In this document: positions 35,053 to 48,512 of the stretch, one piece after another
How positions within the stretch are numbered: position 1 is the first letter of the stretch
How the letters are laid out: every line of letters begins with the position of its first letter
DNA from: Larix kaempferi
Taxonomy: Eukaryota > Streptophyta > Pinopsida > Pinales > Pinaceae
Length of the DNA: 64,000 bases
Reading direction: 5' to 3'
Assembly: GCA_027924585.1 (NCBI GenBank)
Contig: BSBM01000372.1
Span: forward strand, 7,547,001-7,611,000
Notes under the pieces: generated by a model
The model's database searches: none
Seen by the model: only the letters and a program-made list of their open reading frames with translations
Told to the model about the DNA's origin: nothing
Program-made: the position numbers and the translations under genes

Positions 35053-38000
35053 TGTCACATACCCCAATTTTATTAAAATAATGTAATTATTTTATTAATA
35101 TTCCTGAGACATTATGATTAATTTAATGCTAAGTAGGAATGGATGACTCAGCAGAGTCTCCAGAAATGGAATGTAAATTCTGAATAATTATTATTAATAA
35201 ATAAATTATGGAGACAACAGCATGGGAGAGCTGTTAAAAGAGGTTACTGGTCTAACTGGTGGATGGAATTAGGTGGAAGGACAAAAGACAAGTGGCAGCA
35301 TCCTCAAACACTTCCTGAGTTGCAGGTGGCAACTTCCCTATATTTTGGGGTCATGATTCCCCAAGAAAGTGGAATCTGAGCAGGTGGCTCATTAATGACA
35401 GTTAACCCAACTAAGACCTAGGCAATCTTTTAAATACTACTCAATGAACTGAGCTGGGGGTCAGCAATTGTTCTAAAGGGAGAATACATTCAGGTGAATG
35501 CTATTCAGGAGTCCCATTGAGGAAGTGGGAAAACAGTAAGGAAGTGTTTTGAGTCAGGAAGTTGCAGTAACTTGGTTCCAGTATAGCTGTTTTGGCTGAG
35601 GGAAATGTTGGTTGTACCTAGTTCCAGCCAGTTAGACCAGAGCAAGCTCGGGGGTCCTGAGAAGTGCTGTTTGGGCACTCTCCAGGAATTGGTAGGGAGG
35701 AACAGCCTCCCATCGCTGTTATTGTCTGCCATAGAAACAGGTTCTGCCACTCTTCCTGTTGTTTATTTAATAAATTAAATGTAGAATGGACTATCTCAAC
35801 TGTGTTTTGAACAGTATTTATTTTCAGTAGATCAGTTTTTCTGTAATTCCTATTATCACGTAAATAGAGTAATTATCCTATGCAGAATATATTTGTTACT
35901 GTTACAGTAGTCAAATATTATGTTTATTTATTTCTAGAATTTCTATTAATAGTTAAATAATAGACAGAATATTAAACAGTAGTCATTCCAGAATTATATT
36001 TATTAAAACAATCATAAGAACAGAGATAGATAAATCTTAGATTTACTGTGAGATATTTCCTACTAGAGAATGTACAGGAATAGTTTCTATTTGAGCAATA
36101 TACCTGTATATATATATCTGTTTCATATTTCAGTCAACTATAGATACAGGTCATTCTTTGTACCGAGCTAAGGAGAACAAAACTCATGTCATTCTATTTA
36201 TTTTTACTCAGAATATCATTGACAGTTATCGAATATCCAAAAGATGTGGTTGCAACCATGTTTCATCGTTTAAAAACTTCCCATACAATCTTATTAAATA
36301 AAAATCATAGTCAAATTTCAAACACAGATTAACAGAGTTATTATAAAACAAGACAAATATCTTGACTGGCTCGAGGCCAAGTCTTAGTACATAGAGACTT
36401 TATTGTTTCACGATCCAAATCATAAGCATAGAATCACTGTTCATTATAGAGCTTGTATTATATGAAATACACAGCTCTGTCGTAGGTTGTCTTATCTATA
36501 GTCACACATTTTTAAACGCAGGGAAGCCATCAACGAGCGTAGCCATTGTTGGCTGTTACAACCCTCATAATTATTTATTGTATTAAGACTTATCTCATTT
36601 TCAGTATTACCCTCTGGGAGTGGATAGCAAACTTATCACGGCCGTAGCCAGACCTTATTAAATTGATAGGGTGAAAACAAAAGAAAAGAAATGCCTCATA
36701 TGACAGACCAAACCTACAGGAGGTTTTATACATTGTTTATGTATATTTTCTTATCCACAGTTATATTCTATATTTAAAACAAAACACCAAAATTTCCCAA
36801 CTCGTTTCCAGTCACCACCGAACTCAATCACTTTTACATGTATATATTAATTCGAAAGAGATTTCCCAGTTCGCCAGGGTTTACTCTATACTAATTAACC
36901 ATTACAATAATGGTAGAAAACCATCAGTATTCTTTTGTTTAAACACTCAAAAATCCAAGAAAAACGCAGATAGACAGATACATGGATTCATCTACAGCAG
37001 AGTTATCATACTTGCAAGTATTGGAGAATGCAAAACAGTCCTTATATATTTTAAACACTCTATTCATTTATCAACACACAGAATGATACACGGCCACATG
37101 ACAGGCCCAACATCACAGTAACTATTAACTTGTACAGTGTGGGTAAAACCCTACACATAGAAAATCCAATGACAATAACAACCCTGGCCTCATACAGTCT
37201 GAGCCGTGGATGGTTCTCCATAGACATGCCAGGTATCAACCCTTTCTTTTATAAACAAAACAATTTATACATGTGACTGTATCCATGTCACAAGAACCAT
37301 AACAACCCATTATACAGGAGTTCCCCTCCAAACTCAACCCTAGCACAACAAAACCAACAAAGGGAGAGAGAGTCGTGGATAACCAGGCTTACCCGGAGGA
37401 GCTAGCGCTGGAGATGAAGCCCTGTGTACCTTCAGAACCGCGTGACCTGCACATTAACGAATGCCGAGAGATATTAATCACATTATTGAATGCCGAGAGT
37501 AGTTAATACTAGTGTAAATCTAAACAATCTATGCAAAACCAAAACTGTGAACCCATTATCTTACCAGAGCCATGGAGGAAGCAACCCGTGGACAACCTGG
37601 TAGCCACCAGTGGAAACACGTAGCGAAACCCCATTTCATTCGTCAGTTAGATGAGCAAGGGAAATTTCCAGTACTATTCTATTGACAGCCGCGACAGGCA
37701 ACATTCCAGACGAAACCCTTAAGCTGGGAAAGAACCAGTCGAGAAGCACACCCCCAAACCCAAATGCACAACCACCTCTTGGATAAAAACAACAGCGAAA
37801 CCCTGCCTCATACTCACACCAGCGACAGTGGAAAGCTGTAAGTAGCAGGTGACTAAAAATGGTGATGACAACGAGACCAGGATACAAATGAAAATGTAGC
37901 AGACGCCAATTCAGAGCTCAAGACTTCTATACTATCAGAAGAATGAAAATAACGTAACCAGAACCTAAGCAAATAGCCTGTTACAATGCCAAACTAACGA

Positions 38001-39329
38001 GTTCAGACATGGAGGGTTTCTCCCTTTAGAACCCGAGCCTGAAGGCAAAGACAATGACCAGGTAGGGTTTCATTATTAGCTTATATATCACCAAATGCAT
38101 GGAGGAGAGCCAACCACGTAGCCATGTAATGTATCAACGTAACATGGGTCGAGTTCCTATAGTATGATGCAATTCGAATAATTGATCACCGATTCCAAAT
38201 CATTGCATGAATATAAACCTTGTTCAACGTATAGAGAAGCACTATGATTGATAATCATTGTATTATATATATATTGAAACCAAGCCATCGAATAATGTCA
38301 AGGGCACCTTATATATTTACCTACAATCATTTAAACAATGATGTAGTCAATTTTCAAGTGAAAACTCCATGTCCCTTAAAACCTTGAAATGTTACCATAA
38401 CCATATGATGGGATACACCATTGTTATTATGTCCTATCATCATATTTCTCTCGATACTATTGTTAATTAAGCAACAATGAAAATAACAATATTTATTATC
38501 ATGATGTCTAAACATAAATTCATCTACAGGTCCATACCATGGACATAGATTAAAACCAAGACAGAGTTAGATGACACAAGTTAAACAATAATACTAAGTG
38601 GGCGTTGGGACCTTGAAAACATAGATGAATATATTGGAACATCGCTAGAGGTGTCACAACTCCCACTCATGCTAATAACACATGAACACAGCAGTAATCA
38701 CCGGTAATAGTTGACAATACATCACATAACGCAAACGTCACCTTATGCAGACATTAAACATGATACAAACAAATTGTTACAGTGATAGTTACATCATTAA
38801 CATAGGGTCATGTTCATATCGCATTGGATACGATGGGAAACTTTGTAATTCATCGCAAAACCTGATGATACTGTCCCGGATAAGAGATTCCATGTCGAGG
38901 CAGACTATCAATCTTAATTCAAGTATAAATTTTCATGAAAAGAACCTTACTATCCTACACGACAACCAATAATAGTAAATAGATCTTCTTTAAGTTTATA
39001 CAGTGCAGGGAAAAGAATTTTGATACTTACAAAAGAAAATTTAATCACAGTGATCCATACTACACCGGTGTGCCTGCGAACAAAAGACAAATTATGCATT
39101 AGCTCATAAGCTAAGTAAGCCAGTCAGCTATGGCTAGCTCTCCCTTTGCAGTTTGAAACAAAAACAGTCAACAATTAAAATCACAAAAATCACAATTGCA
39201 GTAAGACAGAATCTTTAAACAAGATTATGATTAGTTACTGAAATTAAACAGGACCAGGAATGCTATTAATTAACATTTATTGTTAAAATAATTTTTTTTT
39301 AAATTTTTCAGAAAGATCGGGTAGTGACA
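35053..39329 (+). repeat. 5' LTR of chromovirus
   Basis: Starts TGTCACATACCCC and ends GGGTAGTGACA, imperfect inverted tips. A TATA-like 'CTTTTAAATACTAC' lies about 375 bp in, so transcription probably starts near 35,460 and most of the LTR is U5-like non-coding DNA. No convincing gene is inside; the open frames (for example near 35,505-35,750 and 37,636-37,887) show no family resemblance. The 4.3 kb length is very large for an LTR. Confidence 0.95.
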
Positions 39330-39331
39330 TG

Positions 39332-39344
39332 TGGTATCAGAGCC
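39332..39344 (+). promoter_or_regulatory. Primer-binding site (initiator tRNA-Met), chromovirus
   Basis: TGGTATCAGAGCC two bases after the LTR end, an unmutated match to the 3' end of initiator tRNA-Met. Confidence 0.93.
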
Positions 39345-39502
39345 AGGTTCAGACACTAGGCTTGGATGTGACTCCACTAACTTCCGAAAAACAGTGACCA
39401 TAAAAGAATTTTTTTTTTTTTTTATATATAAAGTACTAACATATATTTCGGTTTCATGAACAGAACAGAAAATTTCCTTTTTTCTGAATTTTTCAGACAG
39501 GT

Positions 39503-40558
39503 ATGGAAAAACTGGGAGAATACACTGAGGAGGAATCTCCAAATGCAGTGACAAGACAGATGTCAAGAGAACCTGAGACAGAAGAAGCAATTGTTCACAC
39601 CACTGAGCTGATGCAGACCATAAGAGGACTAAAGACAGAGATGGAAACAGTCAAGAAGGATAATGAAAGGATTCTAAAGACTCAGGAGCAGTTAAATCAG
39701 CTATTGATAGAAAAATTTCAGACTGAAGGAAGGAGCAAACGAGCTGACTCAGAAGAAGTTAGTCATCAAAAAGGGTCAAAAAGGACAAAACCAGCTAAAT
39801 CCGACAGCAGTTCATCGTCTGAAGAAAGAAAAGGACAACCTAGTTATCACACTAGCAGTGACAGCAGTGAAACTGAGCTGTACAACTGAAGGAAAAAGTA
39901 CCGGCCTTATGAAGAGATTTCCAGGGAGTTTAAGAAGATAAAGCCCCCAACCTTCAATGGAGAATCTGAAACTGGAGAAGAGGCGGAATCCTGGTTATCC
40001 GGGATGAGAAAATATTTTCAGATCTATAACTACTCAAATTAGCTGAAGGCACGAATGGCCATCTACAACCTCTCGGGAAAGGCGGACATATGGTGGCAAG
40101 ATCTGAAAAGGGTCAAAGGGATCAAAGAAAGAGAAGTTAATTGGAGTACCTTTAAAAGATACTTCAAGAAGAAATTTCTGTCCGAACAGTATTATGAAGA
40201 GAGGGCCAAGGAATTTTATGAATTAAAGCTCGGATCTATGACAATGAAGGACTTAAACAGTAAATTCTTAAGTCTGTTGCGGTATGTACCGTATTTTTTC
40301 GAAGAGAAACCAAAAATACAACGGTTTCTTAGTTGTCTTCCCTATCATATCAAGGACAGAATTGAATATGACAACCCCAAAACACTGGAAGAAGCCATGC
40401 GCAAAGCCAATTTCTGTTATGAACAGAATAAAAAGAAAGAGGGGATAGCCAGCTGGAAAGCCAAAAAGAACAGCAATCAGATGGAGTACAAGAAAAAGGA
40501 ATTTGCCTCTCATAAAAGTTTCAAGAATGGCAAAAAATGGAAACCACTTCAATGGTAA
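39503..40558 (+). pseudogene. chromovirus gag, broken
   Basis: ATG at 39503. An N-terminal acidic coiled-coil region is followed by a Ser-rich linker and the retrotransposon gag core ('IKPPTFNGESETGEEAESWL', 'WWQDLKRVKG', 'FKRYFKKKFL', 'EFYELKLGSMTMKDL'). Stops: TGA at 39887-39889 and TAG at 40040-40042. The frame ends at TAA 40556-40558 because of a one-base gain in an A-run near 40,530. Downstream sequence in the next frame restores a Gly/Asn-rich tail and the CCHC knuckle '[13 protein letters not shown]', so gag and pol were originally one frame. Gag would have formed the particle that packages the element RNA. Confidence 0.9.
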
Positions 40559-43500
40559 AAGCTTCCAGGGAAACAAAAATGGAGCTGTCAGTCATTCCAA
40601 CAATTACAAAAACAGCAAGGAGACTCCTAATAACCATGGAAACTACACTAAAAACTTTGAGCGAAAAGAACCTGTCAAGTGCTGGGAGTGTAATGGGCCA
40701 CATTATGCTTCAGTCTGCCCAAACAGAAAGAAACAAATCAGCAATATTCATACTGTGCAAGATGAAATGACAGTTGGGGATTTTGCAGGAACTATGCCCC
40801 GAATCAATGCAGCGTTGGAAAACCGCCAGGCTGACTACCAAACTTCCATGGTGGAAGTAGGAGGTATGATTGACAAAACCCCTATTACTATTTTAATAGA
40901 TCCAGGTGCTAGTATTAGTTATATTTCACCTCAGCTGGTAGAAAAATGTAATTTGACTGTTGAAAGATTTGATAATTCTTGGTCTGTACAATTAGCTACT
41001 GGGGCAAAGAGGAAAGTAAACTGTTATGTAAAAGAATGCATCTTAAACATGAATGATTTTAGAACTACAGTTAAACTGAACATCTTACCACTTGGCTCTT
41101 ATGACATACTTATCGGAATGGACTGGTTGGAACAACATAGGGTCGTTTTAAACTGTTTTGACAAAACTTTTAGGTGTGTAAACAGTAGTGGACAGCCTGT
41201 AACTGTCAGGGGTATCCCTAGGAAAACAGTAGTTAGGCAGATTTCTGCCTTACAACTTAAAAAAGCAGTCAGAAAAGGGTGCAAGACCTATGCTGTAACT
41301 ATTACAGATGAGACAGATAAGTCCGAAAGCAACCAGAAAACAGTAGAGAACATCCCTGTAGTCAATGAATTTATTGACGTTTTTCCTGAGGAAATCCCTG
41401 AATTGCCTCCCAAGAGGGAGCTAGACTTCACAATTGAGCTGGTACCAGGTGTTGTTCCCAGTTCAAAAGCCCTGTATCGTATGAATATCTTGGAACTTAA
41501 CGAGTTGAAAACTCAGTTAAAGGAGTTAATAGACAAGAACTATATTCGACCCAGTGTATCCCCTTGGGGAGCACCAGTGATTTTTGTAAAAAAGAAGGAC
41601 GGAACTATGCGACTTTGCATAGATTATCGTCAACTAAACAAGATGACGATCAAAAACAGGTATCCGTTACCTCGTATTGATGATCTGTTTGATCAGCTAC
41701 GTGGCGCTACGGTATTCTCCAAGATCGATCTAAGATCGGGTTATCATCAGGTAAGAATTAAAGAAGAGGACATTTTCAAAACAGCCTTTAGAACAAGGTA
41801 CGGAGATTACGAATTTGTCGTAATGCCATTTGGGCTTACTAACGCCCCAGTTGTTTTTATGTGCTTAATGAACAACATAATGCATAAGTACTTGGATAAA
41901 TTTGTTGTCGTATTCATCGACGACATTTTAGTCTATTCTAAGAGTGAGGAGGAGCATAAAGAACACTTACGTATAGTCTTACAAGAACTGAGAGAACAAC
42001 AGCTCTTTGCGAAATTCAGTAAGTGTGACTTCTTCAAAGATGAAATCCAGTACTTAGGACATGTAGTCACTAAGGAAGGGATTTCAGTAGATCCCGAAAA
42101 GATTCGGGCGATTGAAGAATGGCCAGTACCTAAAGATGTGACGGACGTTAGATCTTTCATGGGGATTACCGGTTACTACCGGAGGTTTATTGAAGGCTTT
42201 TCAAAAATAGCCAACCCAATCACTTCTTTGCAAAAGAAAGGCAAGAAGTTTGATTGGAATGCGAAGTGTGAAGAAAGTTTCAAGAAACTTAAGACCTTAT
42301 TGACAACTGCACCTATTCTTAGAATAGCGGACCCAAATAAAGATTTCGTAGTTTGCACCAACGCTTGTAATGATGGTTTAGGCGGAGTGCTGACTCAATA
42401 AGGATATGTCATTGCTTACGAATCTAGGAAGCTGAAAATCCATGAAAAGAATTATGCCACCTATGACCTAGAATTAGCTGCTGTAATCCATGCTTTAAAG
42501 ATGTGGCGACACCACCTAATAGGCAGAAAATTCACCTTACTAACAGATAATAAAGGTCTGAAATACCTTTTAGATCAGCCAAATTTAAATGCAAGACAAG
42601 CCAGATGGCTGGCATTCCTAAGTGAATACGATTTTGAAATCCAACACATAAAAGGGAAGGAAAATAAGGTGGTTGATGCCTTGAGCAGAAATGCAAAGCT
42701 AAATTTTATATCAGCTAGCAGCACTTATACCTCTGACTTAAATGAACAGCTGGCTGAAGGGATAAAATTAGACGAAAATTATCAGCATTTACAAACTACA
42801 GCCAAAGAACAACCCACAGAAAGTTTGATAAAAGGGTATAGTTTAAATGAAAACGGATTTTTATTGTTTAAAGACAGGCTGTATATTCCTAATGCACCTA
42901 AAGTTAAGCTGTTAATTTTAGACGAAATTCATAAAACCCCTTACTCTGGGCATCCAGGCTATCAAAAGACCGTCACCATGTTGAGAAAAGAATATTTTTG
43001 GCCTAACATGAAATCTGAAACAGCTGAGTATTTAGCTAGGTGTTTTGACTACCAACAAGTAAAAACAGAACACCAACATCCAGCTGGATTGCTGCAACCT
43101 TTACCTATTCCTAGCTGGAAATGGGAAATAATCATCCTGGATTTCATTACGGGTTTACCCAAAAATCAACATCAGAATGATTCAATTATGGTAGTGGTGG
43201 ACAAATTAAGTAAATCAGCACACTTTATTCCTGTTAAAACCACATACAAGGCTGCAAACATAGCATATATCTTTTTAAAACAGATTTTTCGGTTACACGG
43301 TATTCCAAAAGTTATTATATCAGACAGGGATCCCAAATTCACAGGAAATTTTTGGAGATCCTTGTTCAAAGGATTAAACACCACTTTGAATTTCAGCACC
43401 TCTTTCCATCCTCAAACGGACGGACAAACTGAAAGAGTTAATCAAGTATTAGAAGATCTGTTAAGGATGTATGTTAAAGATCAACCAGGTAAGTGGGAGG

Positions 43501-44195
43501 ATTATTTACACTTAGACGAATTTGCATACAATAACAGCTATCAATCATCAGCTAAGTTTAGTCCTTTTGAGATTTTGTATGGACGAAAATGCAACACTCC
43601 TATCTCTTGGAGTAATCCAGTAGATAGATTAGTGTTAGGACCTGATTTATTGAAAGAAATGGAACAGATTGTGAAACAAGTGCAGGAGAACTTGAAGATT
43701 GCCCAGGATCGACAAAAGAGTCAAGCAGATTTGAAAAGAACTCCTAAAGAGTTCCAGGTAGGTGAACATGTGTTCATCAAGGTAAGGCCAAAGAAGAGCT
43801 CCCTAAGATTAGGAAGTTGTGCAAAATTAGCACCACGTTACTGTGGTCCGTTTGAAATTTTATCTAGAATCGGTCAAGTTGCTTATCAGTTAGCATTACC
43901 ACCAAATTTAAACGTACACAATGTTTTTCATATCTCTGTTTTAAAAAAATATGTTCATGATGCTACTCATGTTATTGATTGGAACATTGTACAGGTAGAA
44001 CCAGAAGGGGAAGTTCTGGTGGAACCGGATTGTATCCTCGGGAGGAGGGAAATTACTCTACGGAACCGCATAATTGGACAAGTGAAGGTGCAATGGAAGC
44101 ACCTTAGTCCTGAAGAAGCTACCTGGGAGCTGGAAAGTAAGATGCGGGAAGCATATCCCCATCTATTCCAGCAGGTGGCTGAAGAAGAAGAATAA
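40503..44195 (+). pseudogene. chromovirus pol (PR-RT-RH-IN-chromodomain), one internal stop
   Basis: The open frame begins upstream of the knuckle and runs through protease ('[12 protein letters not shown]', near 40,895), RT ('[11 protein letters not shown]', '[10 protein letters not shown]', active site 'FIDDILVYS' near 41,920), RNase H, integrase and a chromodomain-like end, to TAA 44193-44195. One TAA at 42399-42401 splits RT/early RNase H from the rest in the same frame. Key-residue changes: the first RNase H aspartate is Asn ('[13 protein letters not shown]'), and the fourth zinc ligand of the integrase HHCC region is Tyr ('RCFDYQQ'). The integrase triad is present: D in 'ILDFITGLP', D in 'ISDRDPKF', E in 'TDGQTERVNQVLED'. 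The terminal ~60 residues resemble the chromodomain of Tekay-type elements, which in this family directs integration to chromatin. Confidence 0.93.
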
Positions 44196-44222
44196 GTAAC
44201 ATCGAGGACGATGTTACATTTT

Positions 44223-44235
44223 AAGGGGGTGTGTA
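44223..44235 (+). promoter_or_regulatory. Polypurine tract, chromovirus
   Basis: AAGGGGGTGTGTA directly before the 3' LTR start TGTCACATACC; primes plus-strand DNA synthesis. Confidence 0.85.
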
Positions 44236-47200
44236 TGTCACATACCCCAATTTTATTAAAATAATGTAATTATTTTATTAATATTCCTGAGACATTATGA
44301 TTAATTTAATGCTAAGTAGGAATGGATGACTCAGCAGAGTCTCCAGAAATGGAATGTAAATTCTGAATAATTATTATTAATAAATAAATTATGGAGACAA
44401 CAGCATGGGAGAGCTGTTAAAAGAGGTTACTGGTCTAACTGGTGGATGGAATTAGGTGGAAGGACAAAAGACAAGTGGTAGCATCCTCAAACACTTCCTG
44501 AGTTGCAGGTGGCAACTTCCCTATATTTTGGGGTCATGATTCCCCAAGAAAGTGGAATCTGAGCAGGTGGCTCATTAATGACAGTTAACCCAACTAAGAC
44601 CTAGGCAATCTTTTAAATACTACTCAATGAACTGAGCTAGGGGTCAGCAATTGTTCTAGAGGGAGAATACATTCAGGTGAATGCTATTCAGGAGTCCCAT
44701 TGAGGAAGTGGGAAAACAGTAAGGAAGTGTTTTGAGTCAGGAAGTTGCAGTAACTTGGTTCCAGTATAGCTGTTTTGGCTGAGGGAATTGTTGGCTGTAC
44801 CTAGTTCCAGCCAGTTAGACCAGAGCAAGCTCGGGGGTCCTGAGAAGTGCTGTTTGGGCACTCTCCAGGAATTGGTAGGGAGGAACAGCCTCCCATCGAT
44901 GTTATTGTCTGCCATAGAAACAGGTTCTGCCACTCTTCTTGTTGTTTATTTAATAAATTAAATGTAGAATGGACTATCTCAACTGTGTTTTGAACAGTAT
45001 TTATTTTCAGTAGATCAGTTTTTCTGTAATTCCTATTATCACGTAAATAGAGTAATTATCCTATGCAGAATATATTTGTTACTGTTACAGTAGTCAAATA
45101 TTATGTTTATTTATTTCTAGAATTTCTATTAATAGTTAAATAATAGACAGAATATTAAACAGTAGTCATTCCAGAATTATATTTATTAAAACAATCATAA
45201 GAACAGACATAGATAAATCTTAGATTTACTATGAGATATTTCCTACTAGAGAATGTACAGGAATAGTTTCTATTTGAGCAATATACCTGTATATATATAT
45301 CTGTTTCATATTTCAGTCAACTATAGATACAGGTCATTCTTTGTACCGAGCTAAGGAGAACAAAACTCATGTCATTCTATTTATTTTTACTCAGAATATC
45401 ATTGACAGTTATCGAATATCCAAAAGATGTGGTTGCAACCATGTTTCATCGTTTAAAAACTTCCCATACAATCTTATTAAATAAAAATCATAGTCAAATT
45501 TCAAACACAGATTAACAGAGTTATTATAAAACAAGACAAATATCTTGACTGGCTCGAGGCCAAGTCTTAGTACATAGAGACTTTATTGTTTCACGATCCA
45601 AATCATAAGCATAGAATCATTGTTCATTATAGAGCTTGTATTATATGAAATACACAGCTCTGTCGTAGGTTGTCTTATCTATAGTCACACATTTTTAAAC
45701 GCAGGGAAGCCATCAACGAGCGTAGCCATTGTTGGCTGTTACAACCCTCATAATTATTTATTGTATTAAGACTTATCTCATTTTCAGTATTACCCTTTGG
45801 GAGTGGATAGCAAACTTATCACGGCCGTAGCCAGACCTTATTAAATTGATAGGGTGAAAACAAAAGAAAAGAAATGCCTCATATGACAGACCGAACCTAC
45901 AGGAGGTTTTATACATCGTTTATGTATATTTTGTTATCCACAGTTATATTCTATATTTAAAACAAAACACCAAAATTTCCCAACTCGTTTCGAGTCACCA
46001 CCGAACTCAATCACTTTTACATGTATATATTAATTCGAAAGAGATTTCCCAGTTCGCCAGGGTTTACTCTATACTAATTAACCATTACAATAATGGTAGA
46101 AAACCATCAGTATTCTTTTGTTTAAACACTCAAAAATCCAAGAAAAACGCAGATAGACAGATACATGGATTCATCTACAGCAGAGTTATCATACTTGCAA
46201 GTATTGGAGAATGCAAAACAGTCCTTATATATTTTAAACACTCTATTCATTTATCAACACACAGAATGATACACGGCCACATGACAGGCCCAACATCACA
46301 GTAACTATTAACTTGTACAGCGTGGGTAAAACCCTACACATAGAAAATCCAATGACAATAACAACCCTGGCCTCATACAGTCTGAGCCGTGGATGGTTCT
46401 CCATAGACATGCCAGGTATCAACCCTTTCTTTTATAAACAAAACAATTTATACATGTGACTGTATCCATGTCACAAGAACCATAACAACCCATTATACAG
46501 GAGTTCCCCTCCAAACTCAACCCTAGCACAACAAAACCAACAAAGGGAGAGACAGCCGTGGATAACCAGGCTTACCCGGAGGAGCCAGCGCTGGAGATGA
46601 AGCCCTGTGTACCTTCAGAACCACGTGACCTGCACATTAACGAATGCCGAGAGATATTAATCACATTATTGAATGCCGAGAGTAGTTAATACTAGTGTAA
46701 ATCTAAACAATCTATGCAAAACCAAAACTGTGAACCCATTATCTTACCAGAGCCATGGAGGAAGCAACCCGTGGACAACCTGGTAGCCACCAGTGGAAAC
46801 ACGTAGCGAAACCCCATTTCATTCGTTAGTTAGATGAGCAAGGGAAATTTCCAGTACTATTCTATTGACAGCCGCGACAGGCAACATTCCAGACGAAACC
46901 CTTAAGCTGGGAAAGAACCAGTCGAGAAGCACACCCCCAAACCCAAATGCATAACCACCTCTTGGATAAAAACAACAGCGAAACCCTGCCTCATACTCAC
47001 ACCAGCGACAGTGGAAAGCTGTAAGTAGCAGGTGACTAAAAATGGTGATGACAACGAGACCAGGATACAAATGAAAATGTAGCAGACGCAAATTCAGAGC
47101 TCAAGACTTCTATACTATCAGAAGAATGAAAATAACGTAACCAGAACCTAAGCAAATAGCCTGTTACAATGCCAAACTAACGAGTTCAGACATGGAGGGT

Positions 47201-48512
47201 TTCTCCCTTTAGAACCCGAGCCTGAAGGCAAAGACAATGACCAGGTAGGGTTTCATTATTAGCTTATATATCACCAAATGCATGGAGGAGATCCAACCAC
47301 GTAGCCATGTAATTTATCAACGTAACATGGGTCGAGTTCCTATAGTATGATGCAGTTCGAATAATTGATCACCGATTCCAAATCATTGCATGAATATAAA
47401 CCTTGTTCAACGTATAGAGAAGCACTATGATTGATAATCATTGTATTATATATATATTGAAACCAAGCCATCGAATAATGTCAAGGGCACCTTATATATT
47501 TACCTACAATCATTTAAACAATGATGTAGTCAACTTTCAAGTGAAAACTCCATGTCCCTTAAAACCTTGAAATGTTACCATAACCATATGATGGGATACA
47601 CCATTGTTATTATGTCCTATCATCATATTTCTCTCGATACTATTGTTAATTAAGCAACAATGAAAATAACAATATTTATTATCATGATGTCTAAACATAA
47701 ATTCATCTACAGGTCCATACCATGGACATAGATTAAAACCAAGACAGAGTTAGATGACACAAGTTAAACAATAATACTAAGTGGACGTTGGGACCTTGAA
47801 AACATAGATGAATATATTGGAACATCGCTAGAGGTGTCACAACTCCCACTCATGCTAATAACACATGAACACAGTAGTAATCACCGGTAATAGTTGACAA
47901 TACATCACATAACGCAAACGTCACCTTATGCAGACATTAAACATGATACAAACAAATTGTTACAGTGATAGTTACATCATTAACATAGGGTCATGTTCAT
48001 ATCGCATTGGATACGATGGGAAACTTTGTAATTCATCGCAAAACCTGATGATACTGTCCCGGATAAGAGATACCATGTCGAGGCAGACTATCAATCTTAG
48101 TTCAAGTATAAATTTTCATGAAAAGAACCTTACTATCCTACACGACAACCAATAATAGTAAATATATCTTCTTTAAGTTTATACAGTGCAGGGAAAAGAA
48201 GTTTGATACTTACAAAAGAAAATTTAATCACAGTGATCCATACTACACCGGTGTGACTGCGAACAAAAGACAAATTATGCATTAGCTCATAAGCTAAGTA
48301 AGCCAGTCAGCTATGGCTAGCTCTCCCTTTGCAGTTTGAAACAAAAACAGTCAACAATTAAAATCACAAAAATCACAATTGTAGTAAGACAGAATCTTTA
48401 AACAAGATTATGATTAGTTACTGAAATTAAACAGGACCAGGAATGCTATTAATTAACATTTATTGTTAAAATAAAAAATTTTAAAATTTTTCAGAAAGAT
48501 CGGGTAGTGACA
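44236..48512 (+). repeat. 3' LTR of chromovirus
   Basis: 4277 bp, co-linear with 35053-39329 with scattered substitutions and one changed A/T run near 48,470. Followed by GCTTT, the target-site duplication, then the tail of the outer element's LTR. Confidence 0.95.

Larger units (their letters stand above)
35053..48512 (+). mobile_element. Ty3/gypsy chromovirus (Tekay/Del-like) with 4.3 kb LTRs
   Basis: A complete 13,460 bp element: LTRs 35053-39329 and 44236-48512 (4277 bp each), initiator-Met primer site, gag, pol ending in a chromodomain-like tail, and a polypurine tract. The target-site duplication is GCTTT (35048-35052 and 48513-48517), exactly inside the outer element's 3' LTR. Equal LTR length and only some 35-40 differences by eye (about 1 per cent) make this the youngest insertion in the window. 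Internal coding is nevertheless broken by three stops and one frameshift. Domain order (RT, RNase H, integrase, chromodomain) and the C-terminal block with 'VKVQWKHLSPEEATWE' place it among plant chromoviruses. Confidence 0.95.

Noticed and set aside
35505-37887. Minus-strand open frames in the chromovirus LTR, present in both LTRs
   Set aside because: They are short, resemble no family, and their duplication is explained by LTR identity.
40520-40540. Possible programmed frameshift between gag and pol of the chromovirus
   Set aside because: The required change is a shift of one base forward at an A-run, not a canonical -1 slippery heptamer. Related elements usually have a single gag-pol frame, so a simple one-base gain is more likely.
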